NCBI RefSeq assembly: GCF_002806975.1
Contig: NZ_NIHD01000007.1
Span: 1-64,000 of the forward strand
DNA from: Marinobacter aromaticivorans
GTDB lineage: Bacteria > Pseudomonadota > Gammaproteobacteria > Pseudomonadales > Oleiphilaceae
Direction of reading: 5' to 3'
DNA: 64,000 bases
The notes under the pieces were generated by a model. That model made no database searches, was not told where the DNA came from, and was given only the letters and a program-made list of their open reading frames with translations. A program made the position numbers and the translations under genes. Positions within the stretch are counted from its first letter, which is position 1; each line of letters opens with the position of its first letter. Shown here piece by piece: positions 38,682 through 46,616 of this stretch.

Positions 38682-39221
38682 ATGCCTCTTATAAAACGCC
38701 CGGCTTTCGCCATGGTTGCGGTACTTCTCGGTACGCCCGCAATGGCAGCAGACAACCCCGGTTCACATCAGCACGGGCACGCCGAATTGCAACTTGCCTT
38801 CAATGGCGATGAAGTTGATTTGCTGCTGATTTCACCCGCAGGAAACATGCTTGGGTTCGAACATCACCCGCGTACGCCGGAGCAAAAACAGGCTGCAGAC
38901 ACCCTGACCGATTGGCTGGAAGAGACTCCGTTGATCAACACACCGGGATCAACCTGCACCGTATACGGCAGCACGGTTCAGCATGAGATTGCAGGTGGCT
39001 CCCCTCACGGCGACGACCACGCCAATGAGGGGCAACATGCCGATATTGAAGTCACCCAGATTCTGATTTGCCCCGGGCTGGAAAAGACTGTGGTTCTGAC
39101 AACGCAACTCACTACTCGCTTTCCCGGCCTGGAACATCTCGACATCGCCTGGGCGGGCCCCGGCGGACAAGGTGCAACCCGCCTGGCCCATGGCGAGAAC
39201 TCGTTCAGACTCGGGCGCTGA
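38682..39221 (+). CDS. DUF2796 zinc uptake protein, ZrgA-like
   Basis: A 179-residue exported protein: signal peptide (MVAVLLGTPAMA), then a His-rich start HQHGHAELQLAF and a second acidic/His stretch (HGDDHANEGQHADIEV). DUF2796 proteins include Vibrio ZrgA, part of a zinc-regulated uptake system with a MacB-like ABC pair and a DUF3299 protein, and all those partners lie within 2.6 kb here. It probably binds Zn2+ in the periplasm. Behind a Zur-like palindrome. Confidence 0.85.
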   Translation: MPLIKRPAFAMVAVLLGTPAMAADNPGSHQHGHAELQLAFNGDEVDLLLISPAGNMLGFEHHPRTPEQKQAADTLTDWLEETPLINTPGSTCTVYGSTVQHEIAGGSPHGDDHANEGQHADIEVTQILICPGLEKTVVLTTQLTTRFPGLEHLDIAWAGPGGQGATRLAHGENSFRLGR

Positions 39222-39223
39222 GG

Positions 39224-39766
39224 CTATTCGTCATAGGCTTCAACCGCTGTCGCGACCATAGAGTAGGAGGAGGTACCCAGATCGGTTTCCGTGCGATCGA
39301 TAACAAGGGTGCCTTCCACCCAGACCGGATCGTACAGGGCCTCGAGCTTGAACCCCTTGTTGTACTTGATGTGAATGATCTGGTTGGGCGGCGGTGGAGG
39401 CACATGGATGCAGGCGCCGTAATAGGGCACCAGGAAAAACTCCAGTATGCGCATGTCTTTGGTTGTTTTGAGGGGCACAACAAAACCAGGGATCCGGCCT
39501 TCGATGTTGCTCATTTTGGGAACAACGCGCCCGGTCATGATCTCATCAGGCAGCAAGGGTGGGCCATCGCCCTCATGCTCCAGTTCTGGCATATTTTCCA
39601 GCAACGCCAGATCCTCGGCGGGCATCAGTTCCAGCCAGTCGATTTCGCGCTGTTCCCTGTTCAGGTTTGTGCCCGGTTCGGAATGCGCAAAAAAAGACAC
39701 GCTTGACAGAACAAACAGCAACGCGGGAAAAACTGCCCTGGCAGGGCCGCGTAAAAAGTGGATCAT
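39224..39766 (-). CDS. DUF3299 exported protein (ZrgE-like)
   Basis: A 180-residue protein with an N-terminal signal segment (AVFPALLFVLSSVSFFAHS) and the DUF3299 core: GFVVPLKTTKDMRILEFFLVPYYGACIHVPPPPPNQ, recognisable by FLVPYYGACIHVPPPPPN with its Cys and His. Family members are found with DUF2796 and FtsX-type ABC proteins and may handle metal in the periplasm. Start chosen at ATG 39766; the frame is open to 39817. It is convergent with the DUF2796 gene (2-bp gap) and divergent from the ABC genes. Confidence 0.85.
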   Translation of the reverse strand: MIHFLRGPARAVFPALLFVLSSVSFFAHSEPGTNLNREQREIDWLELMPAEDLALLENMPELEHEGDGPPLLPDEIMTGRVVPKMSNIEGRIPGFVVPLKTTKDMRILEFFLVPYYGACIHVPPPPPNQIIHIKYNKGFKLEALYDPVWVEGTLVIDRTETDLGTSSYSMVATAVEAYDE

Positions 39767-39852
39767 CAGCAAAGTTCTCCGGCAAGCCAACCACCGGCCA
39801 CACGCCAGCGATTGCAAGCAACATATAATACACGGAGCAGATCAGGACCGAC

Positions 39853-40569
39853 ATGAACAACCCGTCAGAACCCCGCGCAAATAGCTCGCAAGGTGCACCC
39901 GCGGCGCTTGAAGTAGAAAGCCTCAGCTTTCGCTGGGGCAGCGACCAGCCTGCGCTCGTTTTTCCGGATGTGAGTCTGCCACGGGGGGAACACCTTTTTC
40001 TTCATGGCCCGAGCGGCACGGGTAAGAGCACATTCCTCAGCCTGCTGGCGGGCATGCTGCCGCCAGCCACCGGCACAATCCGGTTGCTGGGTACCGGTAT
40101 CCGCCAGCTTTCCGCATGCAAACGCGACCGCTTCCGGGCGGATCATATCGGAGTGATATTTCAACAGTTCAACCTGGTGCCTTACCTCACAGCCGAGGCC
40201 AACGTGATTCTGCCCTGCAGGCTCTCGTCAATCCGCAAAGCCGCTGCGGAGCCAACACCGGTGCTGGCGGCCCGACGCTTGCTCACGGCTCTCGCCATTC
40301 CCGAAAGCCAGTGGCAACGCAAGGTCACCCAACTGAGCATTGGCCAGCAACAACGCATTGCTGCTGCAAGGGCACTGATCGGCGCCCCGGAAATTATCCT
40401 CGCAGACGAGCCTACATCGGCGCTTGACAGTGATAACCGTGACCGGTTTATCGACCTTCTGCTGACTATGGCTGAAGAACGCCATACGTCCGTTCTGTTC
40501 GTCAGCCACGACCGCGCTCTGGCCCGACACTTTCATCATCAGATTGCACTCGGGCAGGTACCGGCATGA
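39853..40569 (+). CDS. ABC transporter ATPase (LolD/MacB-type)
   Basis: A 238-residue ATPase with Walker A GPSGTGKST, Q-loop FQQFNLVPYL, signature LSIGQQQR, Walker B IILADEPTSALD and the switch His in FVSHDRAL. The sequence is of the LolD/FtsE/MacB class that powers FtsX-fold permeases rather than classical import. It overlaps its permease by 4 bp. Neighbouring DUF2796 and DUF3299 genes suggest a zinc-related export or extraction role. Confidence 0.92.
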   Translation: MNNPSEPRANSSQGAPAALEVESLSFRWGSDQPALVFPDVSLPRGEHLFLHGPSGTGKSTFLSLLAGMLPPATGTIRLLGTGIRQLSACKRDRFRADHIGVIFQQFNLVPYLTAEANVILPCRLSSIRKAAAEPTPVLAARRLLTALAIPESQWQRKVTQLSIGQQQRIAAARALIGAPEIILADEPTSALDSDNRDRFIDLLLTMAEERHTSVLFVSHDRALARHFHHQIALGQVPA

Positions 40570-41840
40570 AGGCGCGTCTCGCACTGTCCCTGGCAACCGC
40601 CAGCCTCTGGCACAGGCGCAAGGTGCTGGCGCTGGTGTGCCTTACCCTCACCCTGAGTGTAACCCTGCTGCTCGGCATCCAGTATCTGCGCACAGAGGTC
40701 AAACACTCCTTCACCAGCACCATCAGCGATACTGACCTGATTATCGGGGCCCGCAGCGGTCAGCTCAACCTGTTGCTGTACACGGTATTTCACATTGGCG
40801 ATGCCACCAACAACATCCGCTGGTCGACCTTTCAGGAGCTAGAGAAAGACAAGCGCATGGACTGGCTGATTCCCATCTCCCTCGGCGACAGCTACAAAGG
40901 GTTTCGGGTTATCGGTACTGACAGACGGTTTGGCGAGTATTTCCGTTTTGGCCGTGGCCAGCCTCTGAAACTTGCCCATGGTCAGTGGTTTGACGGAATT
41001 TTTGATGTGGTACTGGGTGCAGGTGTTGCCGGAACCCTGAACCATACCATTAACGAGCAGATCATACTGTCCCATGGCGGCGGGCGTACCAGTTTTTCCA
41101 ACCACAAGGACACCCCGTTCACAGTAACCGGCATTCTTGAAGCCACAGGCACGCCCGTTGACCAGGCCGTCTATATCAGCCTGCAAGGGATGGAGGCCAT
41201 ACACGTGGGCTGGGAGTCCGGCGTTGCCATTCCTGGCCGCACCCTGACGCCGGAACGGGCGCAAGGCCGGGATTTCACGCCAAGCGCGATTACTGCCATT
41301 TTCGCCGGGCTGGAACGCAAAATTCTGACGTTCCGTGTGCAGCGCGATCTCAATCAGTACACCGGAGAGCCACTGTCTGCAGTTTTGCCCGGTGTTGCCC
41401 TGAGTGAACTGTGGCGGCTGATGAGCCAGTTTGAACGGGCACTGCTCGGCATAACCGGGTTCGTGGTGGTTACCAGCCTGATCGGGCTGATTGCAGTACT
41501 GCTCACACTGCAGGCCCAGCGCGCCCACGAAATAGCGATTCTGCGTGCCACGGGGGCCTCACCCGGCCTGATCGCCAGCCTCTACATTCTCGAGTGTGTA
41601 GCGCTTGCAGTGATCGCTTGCCTGATCTCGGTCCTGCTGGGAGCCCTCGGAATTTCAGTACTTGGCCCCTGGCTGCTGACGAACTACGGCATTCAGGTGC
41701 CATTGCGCCCGCTGAACCCTGGGGAGTGGGCACTGCTGGCATCCGTACCACTGGCTGCCCTGCTGGTAGCCCTGCTGCCCGCGTTCAGCGCCTGGCGCCA
41801 GAGCCGCTTACAAGGCTTTGGAAGCCCCGGTGATTCGTGA
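40566..41840 (+). CDS. FtsX-fold ABC transporter permease
   Basis: A 424-residue MacB/FtsX-type permease: one N-terminal membrane helix (VLALVCLTLTLSVTLLLG), a large periplasmic domain (about 50-280) and three C-terminal helices (LLGITGFVVVTSLIGLIAVLL; LYILECVALAVIACLISVLL; LLASVPLAALLVALLPA, each shown in part) with the cytoplasmic HEIAILRATGASPGLIA coupling motif. Partner of the preceding ATPase in the zinc-type cluster. Confidence 0.92.
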   Translation: MKARLALSLATASLWHRRKVLALVCLTLTLSVTLLLGIQYLRTEVKHSFTSTISDTDLIIGARSGQLNLLLYTVFHIGDATNNIRWSTFQELEKDKRMDWLIPISLGDSYKGFRVIGTDRRFGEYFRFGRGQPLKLAHGQWFDGIFDVVLGAGVAGTLNHTINEQIILSHGGGRTSFSNHKDTPFTVTGILEATGTPVDQAVYISLQGMEAIHVGWESGVAIPGRTLTPERAQGRDFTPSAITAIFAGLERKILTFRVQRDLNQYTGEPLSAVLPGVALSELWRLMSQFERALLGITGFVVVTSLIGLIAVLLTLQAQRAHEIAILRATGASPGLIASLYILECVALAVIACLISVLLGALGISVLGPWLLTNYGIQVPLRPLNPGEWALLASVPLAALLVALLPAFSAWRQSRLQGFGSPGDS

Positions 41841-41963
41841 TGCATGTCTCGCGGCAGCGCTGAATAGCAGCCCGCAGATAGTTATGACACGCCTGTAAAT
41901 TGACCAGTATGGCCCGCACACTTATAGTTAGTCGCAATAACTTCAACCTATGCTGGGCACGTC

Positions 41964-42170
41964 ATGGAACAGTCCGAAGTACAAGCATTAGCGGACAAGC
42001 TGGACAAGCTGATCGAACACTGCCAGAAACTCGAGCGGGACAATGCCAATCTCAGGCAGTTGCAGGATGACTGGAACCGGGAACGGGCCCAGCTTATGCA
42101 GAAAAATGATCTTGCCAAAAACAAGATCGAAGCCATGATCGGTCGCCTTCGGGCGCTGGAGCACCATTGA
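41964..42170 (+). CDS. Small coiled-coil protein, TIGR02449-like
   Basis: A 68-residue, almost wholly coiled-coil protein (ALADKLDKLIEHCQKLERD; RLRALEHH at the end). It matches the TIGR02449 family of small proteins encoded directly upstream of zapA in gammaproteobacteria. It overlaps zapA by 4 bp (ATGA-type) and may help ZapA or cell division; role unproven. Confidence 0.85.
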   Translation: MEQSEVQALADKLDKLIEHCQKLERDNANLRQLQDDWNRERAQLMQKNDLAKNKIEAMIGRLRALEHH

Positions 42171-42466
42171 TGTCCAAGCAATCCACCACCGTTGAGGTGA
42201 AAATTCTCGACAAGGAATACCTGGTCGCCTGCCCTGTCGAAGAGCAGGAAGCCCTTATGCGGGCCGCCCGGCATCTGGACAGCAAGATGCGGGAAATCCG
42301 CGCCAGCGGGAAGGTATTCGGAACCGAGCGCATCGCGGTTATGGCGGCGTTGAACATGACCCATGAATTGCTCGAGCGGGACACCATGTCCGAAGCCACA
42401 AGCACGCTTCTCAAAGCCATGGACAGCAAGTTGGAAAACGCCCTCGGGGAGCCGTCGAACCACTGA
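42167..42466 (+). CDS. zapA: Cell division protein ZapA
   Basis: A 99-residue ZapA that bundles FtsZ filaments. It opens with VEVKILDKEYLVACPVEEQEAL, visible as VKILDKEYLVACP, and continues with a coiled coil (HLDSKMREIRASGKVFGTERIAVMAALNM, in part ERIAVMAALNM). Its position just before ssrS is the conserved zapA-ssrS-fau order. Confidence 0.94.
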   Translation: MMSKQSTTVEVKILDKEYLVACPVEEQEALMRAARHLDSKMREIRASGKVFGTERIAVMAALNMTHELLERDTMSEATSTLLKAMDSKLENALGEPSNH

Positions 42467-42491
42467 TTCCGGAGAGATTCCCGGATAGGTG

Positions 42492-42522
42492 TTGCAATCG
42501 GCCCCGGACCTGGCCCTATAAT
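42492..42522 (+). promoter_or_regulatory. Promoter of 6S RNA
   Basis: TTGCAA at 42492-42497 as -35 and a perfect TATAAT at 42517-42522 as -10, with 19 bp between. Transcription would start near 42529, where the 6S RNA terminal stem begins. Confidence 0.75.
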
Positions 42523-42528
42523 GGAACC

Positions 42529-42710
42529 ACTTCCTGGGCTGTTCGCAAGTCGGATTCGTCCTCGAGCCGATGCGCTTTACCCAGGTGGCTACTCCAGGGC
42601 ATTGTGAGCATGTCCCCGCAAGGGGAAAGCCTAATATGTCACAGCGGCCACCGACCTTGAACTCTGGGTTCAAGGGCTACATCCGATAACGGCAGCCCGG
42701 GAAGCTTTAT
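42529..42710 (+). ncRNA. ssrS: 6S RNA
   Basis: About 180 nt downstream of zapA and a strong promoter. The 5' segment CTTCCTGGGCTG (from about 42531) pairs with CAGCCCGGGAAG (42694-42705) as the terminal stem. Between them are typical 6S pieces: GTTCGCAAGT, CCGATGCGCTTTACCCAGG, GGCATTGTGAGCATGTCCCCGC (first part GGCATTGTGAGCATG), and CCGACCTTGAACTCTGGGTTC, here split as GACCTTGAAC and GGGTTCAAGGG. 6S RNA binds sigma-70 RNA polymerase and represses transcription in stationary phase. Its last part is duplicated at 61016, the island attachment site. Confidence 0.9.
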
Positions 42711-42713
42711 TTT
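42658..42713 (+). repeat. attL: 56-bp direct repeat at the left island end
   Basis: Identical over 56 bp to 61016-61071, from TGAACTCTGGGTTC to GAAGCTTTATTTT. It is the authentic 3' end of ssrS, so the 6S RNA remains intact after integration. Confidence 0.95.
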
Positions 42714-42736
42714 CAACGAGTTGCCCTGAAAGCTCC

Positions 42737-44309
42737 AACCTTTTCTTCCGAAAAGTAATCCCAGCAGAGTTGCGTCCCTTTTTCGGCAAACGCGAGATCA
42801 AATACAGCTTCCAGACTGCAGACCCGGTAACCGCACGAAGCCGCTATTACCAGATCAGCGCATGCGTTGAGCGACAAATTGCCAACGCGAGAGTGCAACT
42901 TTTGGGTGCTGCGGAAATCACCGACCTCCAGCTACAAACGCTGGCGGACGAATGGTATTCCCTCGCGAGGTCAGGTGCCGATTCCACTGATCCAATATCT
43001 CCACTCTCTCTGAACCAATTGCCGGGGGGACCAAGAAAGTCACCGTCAGTTCTTAATTTAGATTCCTGCCCTCAAGCCAACAGCTTGAACAAGCTGGAGA
43101 AAGCACTGGGTATGGATGCTCGCTCTCTACTCCTACACCACGGCATTGCCCTCAACCACAAGAGTGCGAAGCATCATCAGTTACTCATTTTATTGGCAGA
43201 GAAAGCGCTCCTGATCGAAGGGCACGACCCTGTCGAATCTCACCTGCAAAGCGCCGTCGTCGAAAACACAGAAACACCGACACTGAAGGACATTTGGAAT
43301 CGATTTGAAGCCCTCTACAGCGCCTCAGACAACCCCAAAGACCGAGGCAAGGTGGCAACCTACCGCAGCGACTTCTTGAAGCTCATTCAGCACGCTGGAG
43401 ACATCCGGCTATCAATGCTGACGCGAGAGCATGCGTTAACGTTTCGAGATGTGCTTCGCGAACTCCCCGATACGACCATCCCAAACTTTGAGCAGCGTTC
43501 GAGTCTAAAACCAAAAGAATTTCGCCAGCTGTCACTCGATTTCCAGCGAGACATCGAAAGCGAAGAAAATCTACCCGTCAGAACCGCCAGCGGGGTTAAA
43601 GCAGCTCTGAAACGAGTTGCATGCAGCGGTTCTTGCGTTTGCGGATCAAGAACTACAGACGAAATACAACACCTTCAATCCGATGCCTATGGTGCCAAAT
43701 ACCCAAACACAACATCGGGGAGAAGCTTTTGAATACGGCAAGGAAGAAATTGAGACCTTACTGACCTCGGAAAACATCCTCAAGTTGCTGACCATTGATG
43801 AAATTTGGGCGATGCTGACTCTTTACTTGACTGGAGCGCGACTAGGGGAAATTGCTCCGATGTTGGGCGAGGACTTGGTTATGGTTCGCGATACGCAGGC
43901 TTTGCATATACGTGAAGACCATTCAATGGGTCGTACTGTGAAGAACTATTCCAGCATCCGAAGAGTTCCTGTTCACCCTTATTTGAAAGAACTGGGGTTC
44001 ACAGAGTACGCCAATAGACCTGCACGAGAACCCCTATTCCCAAGTCTCTGGGACAGAACCGGGAACAAAGCCAACCGATTCAGTCGCAAATTGAAGAAAC
44101 TTGGACAAGAAAACGGAATAAAACCAACCGTGCGCCCAGCGCACGGCTTTAGGCATCATGTGATTGGACTGTGGCGCGAAGCTGAAAAAAGGCAGGACCT
44201 GCAGGGTGCCTATCTCGGCCATGCGAACAACTCCCAACAGTCCAAGTATTCTGATTTCAAAGCATTGGCTAAATCGGCGGAGACAGTATGGCCGCCCCTT
44301 CCAGACTAG
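42737..44309 (+). pseudogene. Tyrosine integrase, frameshifted by a 4-bp duplication
   Basis: Two frames make one phage-type integrase. Frame one (readable from about 42737, through FRKVIPAELRPFFGKREIKY to LKRVA near 43617) gives the N-terminal and SAM-like domains. Frame two (to 44309) gives the catalytic domain with the R of TGARLGEI, HGFRHH, the GH of YLGHA and a Tyr in SKYSD. The sequence at 43618-43625 is TGCATGCA; removing one TGCA restores VAAVLAFADQ and fuses the frames. No convincing start codon is visible before the first residues, so the 5' end may also be altered. The enzyme probably catalysed integration but is now likely inactive. Confidence 0.88.
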
Positions 44310-44824
44310 GAGTTGCTGACTAGATACCTATGGCCGGATGAAGTTATGTCATAAAGCCTGATCAGCTTCAGCCACGAGCCGAAACAAAGATTCGGTACTG
44401 TTCACTTTGCCGCTGAACCTTTGCGACGCAGACACTGAACTCTTCTCCCTTAAATTCCTCTGTTTCGGCAAAATGGCTGTTCAGTTCGTAGCTCAGTCGC
44501 CCCACGAATGGCTGATTCAGAGCCCTCATAAAGCCCTGTGACGACAAACGATCGACCCACGGAACGACGCCTACCTGCCCTATGGCTGAGTCGAACGAAA
44601 CGTCTAACTCCAGTTCAATGGGGGCGGATGTCACCTGTCGTCGTTGTCCAAACACAGCATGCTTCGGCTTCACTTCAAGAAATGCTTCCCGGAGCTGTTG
44701 AACCATCTCAACGGTTTTTTCTTTCACTAACGGGAAGACTGTACGGGCGACGATCGGAGGAGCGATTTCAAGTACACGATTGTAAGCCCATGCGGTCTGC
44801 GACAGCTGCCACTGATGCCACACC

Positions 44825-44834
44825 GGGGGGGGGG
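44825..44834 (-). repeat. C10 tract (G10 on plus strand)
   Basis: Ten identical bases inside the disrupted gene at the point where the second and third frames must join. Loss of one base or gain of two would fuse them. Confidence 0.9.
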
Positions 44835-45466
44835 CAGACTAGGCTATCGTCTCTATCGCCGCCACGGATGAGTTGAAGGGCTTTCTGACGACTGTACACG
44901 TCCGTCGAACTCCAATCTTGTGCTTGGGCGAGTGTCCCCCATGATGGTCGACTCAACTGCACGAACTTTTTCCACCAATCGCGGATACATCTTTTGATTA
45001 TCCGCGACGAAGCTGAACACCATTCCCAAAGAAAGATATTCGACAGCCTTCAGTAACTCTCGATTGGCGTCGAACCCAGCGCCCCTAAGGTCTTTGATGA
45101 AGATGAAGCGGAGTCCCCGACGAAGCGATGCCTCCAGACCTTTTACGTTCTTCGCAAGGGGATACCTCTGTTTGACGAGCACCAGCGAAGCGACCGCCAG
45201 ATACGAAGGTACGAACGCAAAATCAACGGCAGCATCGCCGGGCATTGCAGTGTCCTCAGGAATAGCCCAGGACCCATGACCGAAGTGGAGTTCTCGATTG
45301 TCTCTTTGATTCTCCACGAGATATCGGGTGAATACTTCGATTTGGGCATCCGTAGGGGAATGCCTGGTGTCTTTGGCACAACGCAGCAGTGTAAGGCGGT
45401 GATGAAAGCCTCTGACCGCCTCCTGATAGGCTTTCAGGTCGTATTCGATAAACGGCAGGGATTTTT

Positions 45467-45479
45467 GGGGGGGGGGGGG
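45467..45479 (-). repeat. C13 tract (G13 on plus strand)
   Basis: Thirteen identical bases encoding Pro codons near residue 37 of the unknown protein. In the present length the frame is open from the start through this tract. Any change not divisible by three closes it, as in simple contingency loci. Confidence 0.9.
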
Positions 45480-45501
45480 ATGTCCCATGAAAACGCTCCC
45501 A

Positions 45502-45510
45502 GGGGGGGGG
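45502..45510 (-). repeat. C9 tract (G9 on plus strand)
   Basis: Nine identical bases 22 bp from the C13 tract and in the same open frame, encoding the RPPPG segment near residue 26. Two long tracts this close to a start codon are typical of slipped-strand phase variation. Confidence 0.9.
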
Positions 45511-45598
45511 CGCTTAGGCACGAGGTGATGAACTTGGTCAGATGTCAGATTATCGAAATCCAAGTCTTCGGTGATAAAGATCATTTCCGTCTCCTTTT

Positions 45599-45739
45599 CT
45601 TGGTTAAGAATACAGTCGCATTAACTGGTTGCAATACTGTATCAATAACGTCATCGAGTAGGAGCAGTTACCGTGACCTTGGAGGTCTGTCGATTTGTGA
45701 AGTGAGGGGCAGGTGAATTCTTGATTAAGAATACAGTAT
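45599..45739. promoter_or_regulatory. Three ATACWGTAT operator-like sites in a divergent spacer
   Basis: The spacer between 45584 (minus) and 45774 (plus) holds CTTGGTTAAGAATACAGT at 45599-45616, ATACTGTAT at 45634-45642 and CTTGATTAAGAATACAGT at 45720-45737, the last extending to ATACAGTAT (45731-45739). The two 18-mers differ by one base and the 9-mers are palindromes around one base. They are well placed for autoregulation by the NrtR-like gene that follows. Confidence 0.7.
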
Positions 45740-45773
45740 CCTCTTCATCCTAAATGACGGTGAGTGAGGTTCC

Positions 45774-46481
45774 ATGCACGTAAGAATCAAGTTGATCGCG
45801 TTGACGATGGGTCATGCTCAACTGCAACTCATGCTTCCATGCGAAGAAACGGGGTTGCCCTCGGAGGACCTAACGAAAGGCAATCCAGACTCGATCGCGT
45901 CTGAACTTGCATCTGAACTCTCTGGATACTCGGAAGGAGTTCAGCGTCATGGTTTTCTCTCACCGGATGACACTGATACTGACAGCCTGACGTTGATCTA
46001 TATTCAACTGGTAACTGAGGAGAAGCTTCAAGGCAATCAGGCTGCAGGCATGGCACTGGTACCCGTCGCCGATGTTGGGAGGGTTCTCAGTACCGTCGAA
46101 ACCCGAATCGTGAACGAAGTTGTCGGCAGCCTGAAGGCTGATCTCGACCAGGTGATGCAATCCAGACTGAACAAGCGTGGATTGATCCATTTGTTGGGTT
46201 TATTGCCGGACATCTTCGATCACAAGGAGCTCGCCGCTGCCTATTACGCGCTTACGGGAGAGAAACCCTCCAGCCCCCTGATGCTCGCCAGGATGATGTT
46301 GGATCGGTACACCATGGGTAGCGGTGATCGGCAACGGGAAGTAAAAGGTCGTGACTTGATCGAGGAATACGAACCGGAAGCGCCGGACCTTCTCGGGGAG
46401 AAATGGGCGAAGAACAAGGAGCTTTACCGAACCGGGGGACCAAAAGCGAAGCGGCTTTACAAAAAGCAAACTGAAGGTTGA
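45774..46481 (+). CDS. NrtR-like regulator: degenerate NUDIX plus winged helix
   Basis: A 235-residue protein. The N-terminal 110 residues have the spacing of a NUDIX domain as in NrtR regulators (IKLIALTMGHAQLQLMLP; SIASELASELSGY in the place of the E-rich NUDIX box, not a catalytic one), so ligand binding rather than hydrolysis is likely. The second half (LIHLLGLLPDIFDHKELAAAYYALTGEKPSSPLML in part: LLPDIFDHKELAAAYYALTG) resembles the NrtR winged helix that follows LLP. The tail is Lys-rich. It lies divergent from the C-tract gene with operator-like sites between, so it probably controls both. The assignment is by pattern, not alignment. Confidence 0.6.
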   Translation: MHVRIKLIALTMGHAQLQLMLPCEETGLPSEDLTKGNPDSIASELASELSGYSEGVQRHGFLSPDDTDTDSLTLIYIQLVTEEKLQGNQAAGMALVPVADVGRVLSTVETRIVNEVVGSLKADLDQVMQSRLNKRGLIHLLGLLPDIFDHKELAAAYYALTGEKPSSPLMLARMMLDRYTMGSGDRQREVKGRDLIEEYEPEAPDLLGEKWAKNKELYRTGGPKAKRLYKKQTEG

Positions 46482-46616
46482 TTTCACATTCTCCGGCTTG
46501 TAGAAACCGCAGTCTCTCTGTGTCTGAAACTGGCCGATACCGAACAATTATCTCAATGTCTTGGCAGATGCTATGATGCAAGCATCAATGGCGTTGGGCT
46601 CGAACGATTGAATCAT

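Larger units (their letters stand above)
44368..45584 (-). pseudogene. Unknown protein with C9/C13/C10 tracts, frameshifted or phase-variable
   Basis: Three overlapping minus-strand frames appear to be one gene of about 400 residues. Frame one (45584 to 44853) starts MIFITEDLDFDNL and reads through C9 (KRPPPG) and C13 (HPPPPQ). Deleting one G from the GGGGG at 44936-44940 (minus strand) would pass to frame two (TLAQAQDWSSTDVYSRQKALQLI); shortening C10 at 44825-44834 to C9 would then pass to frame three (VWHQWQLSQTAWAYNRVLEI, to 44368). I do not recognise the product. It is either contingency-locus phase variation, decay, or homopolymer sequencing error. It is divergent from an NrtR-like regulator. 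Confidence 0.7.

Noticed and set aside
39767..39852. Second Zur box between DUF3299 and the ABC genes
   Set aside because: AACATATAATACAC near 39830 resembles a half-site but has no matching arm.
44825..45510. C tracts as pure sequencing error
   Set aside because: Kept as a stated alternative: length errors in single tracts are possible, but the presence of 9-13 base tracts in three places is itself notable.
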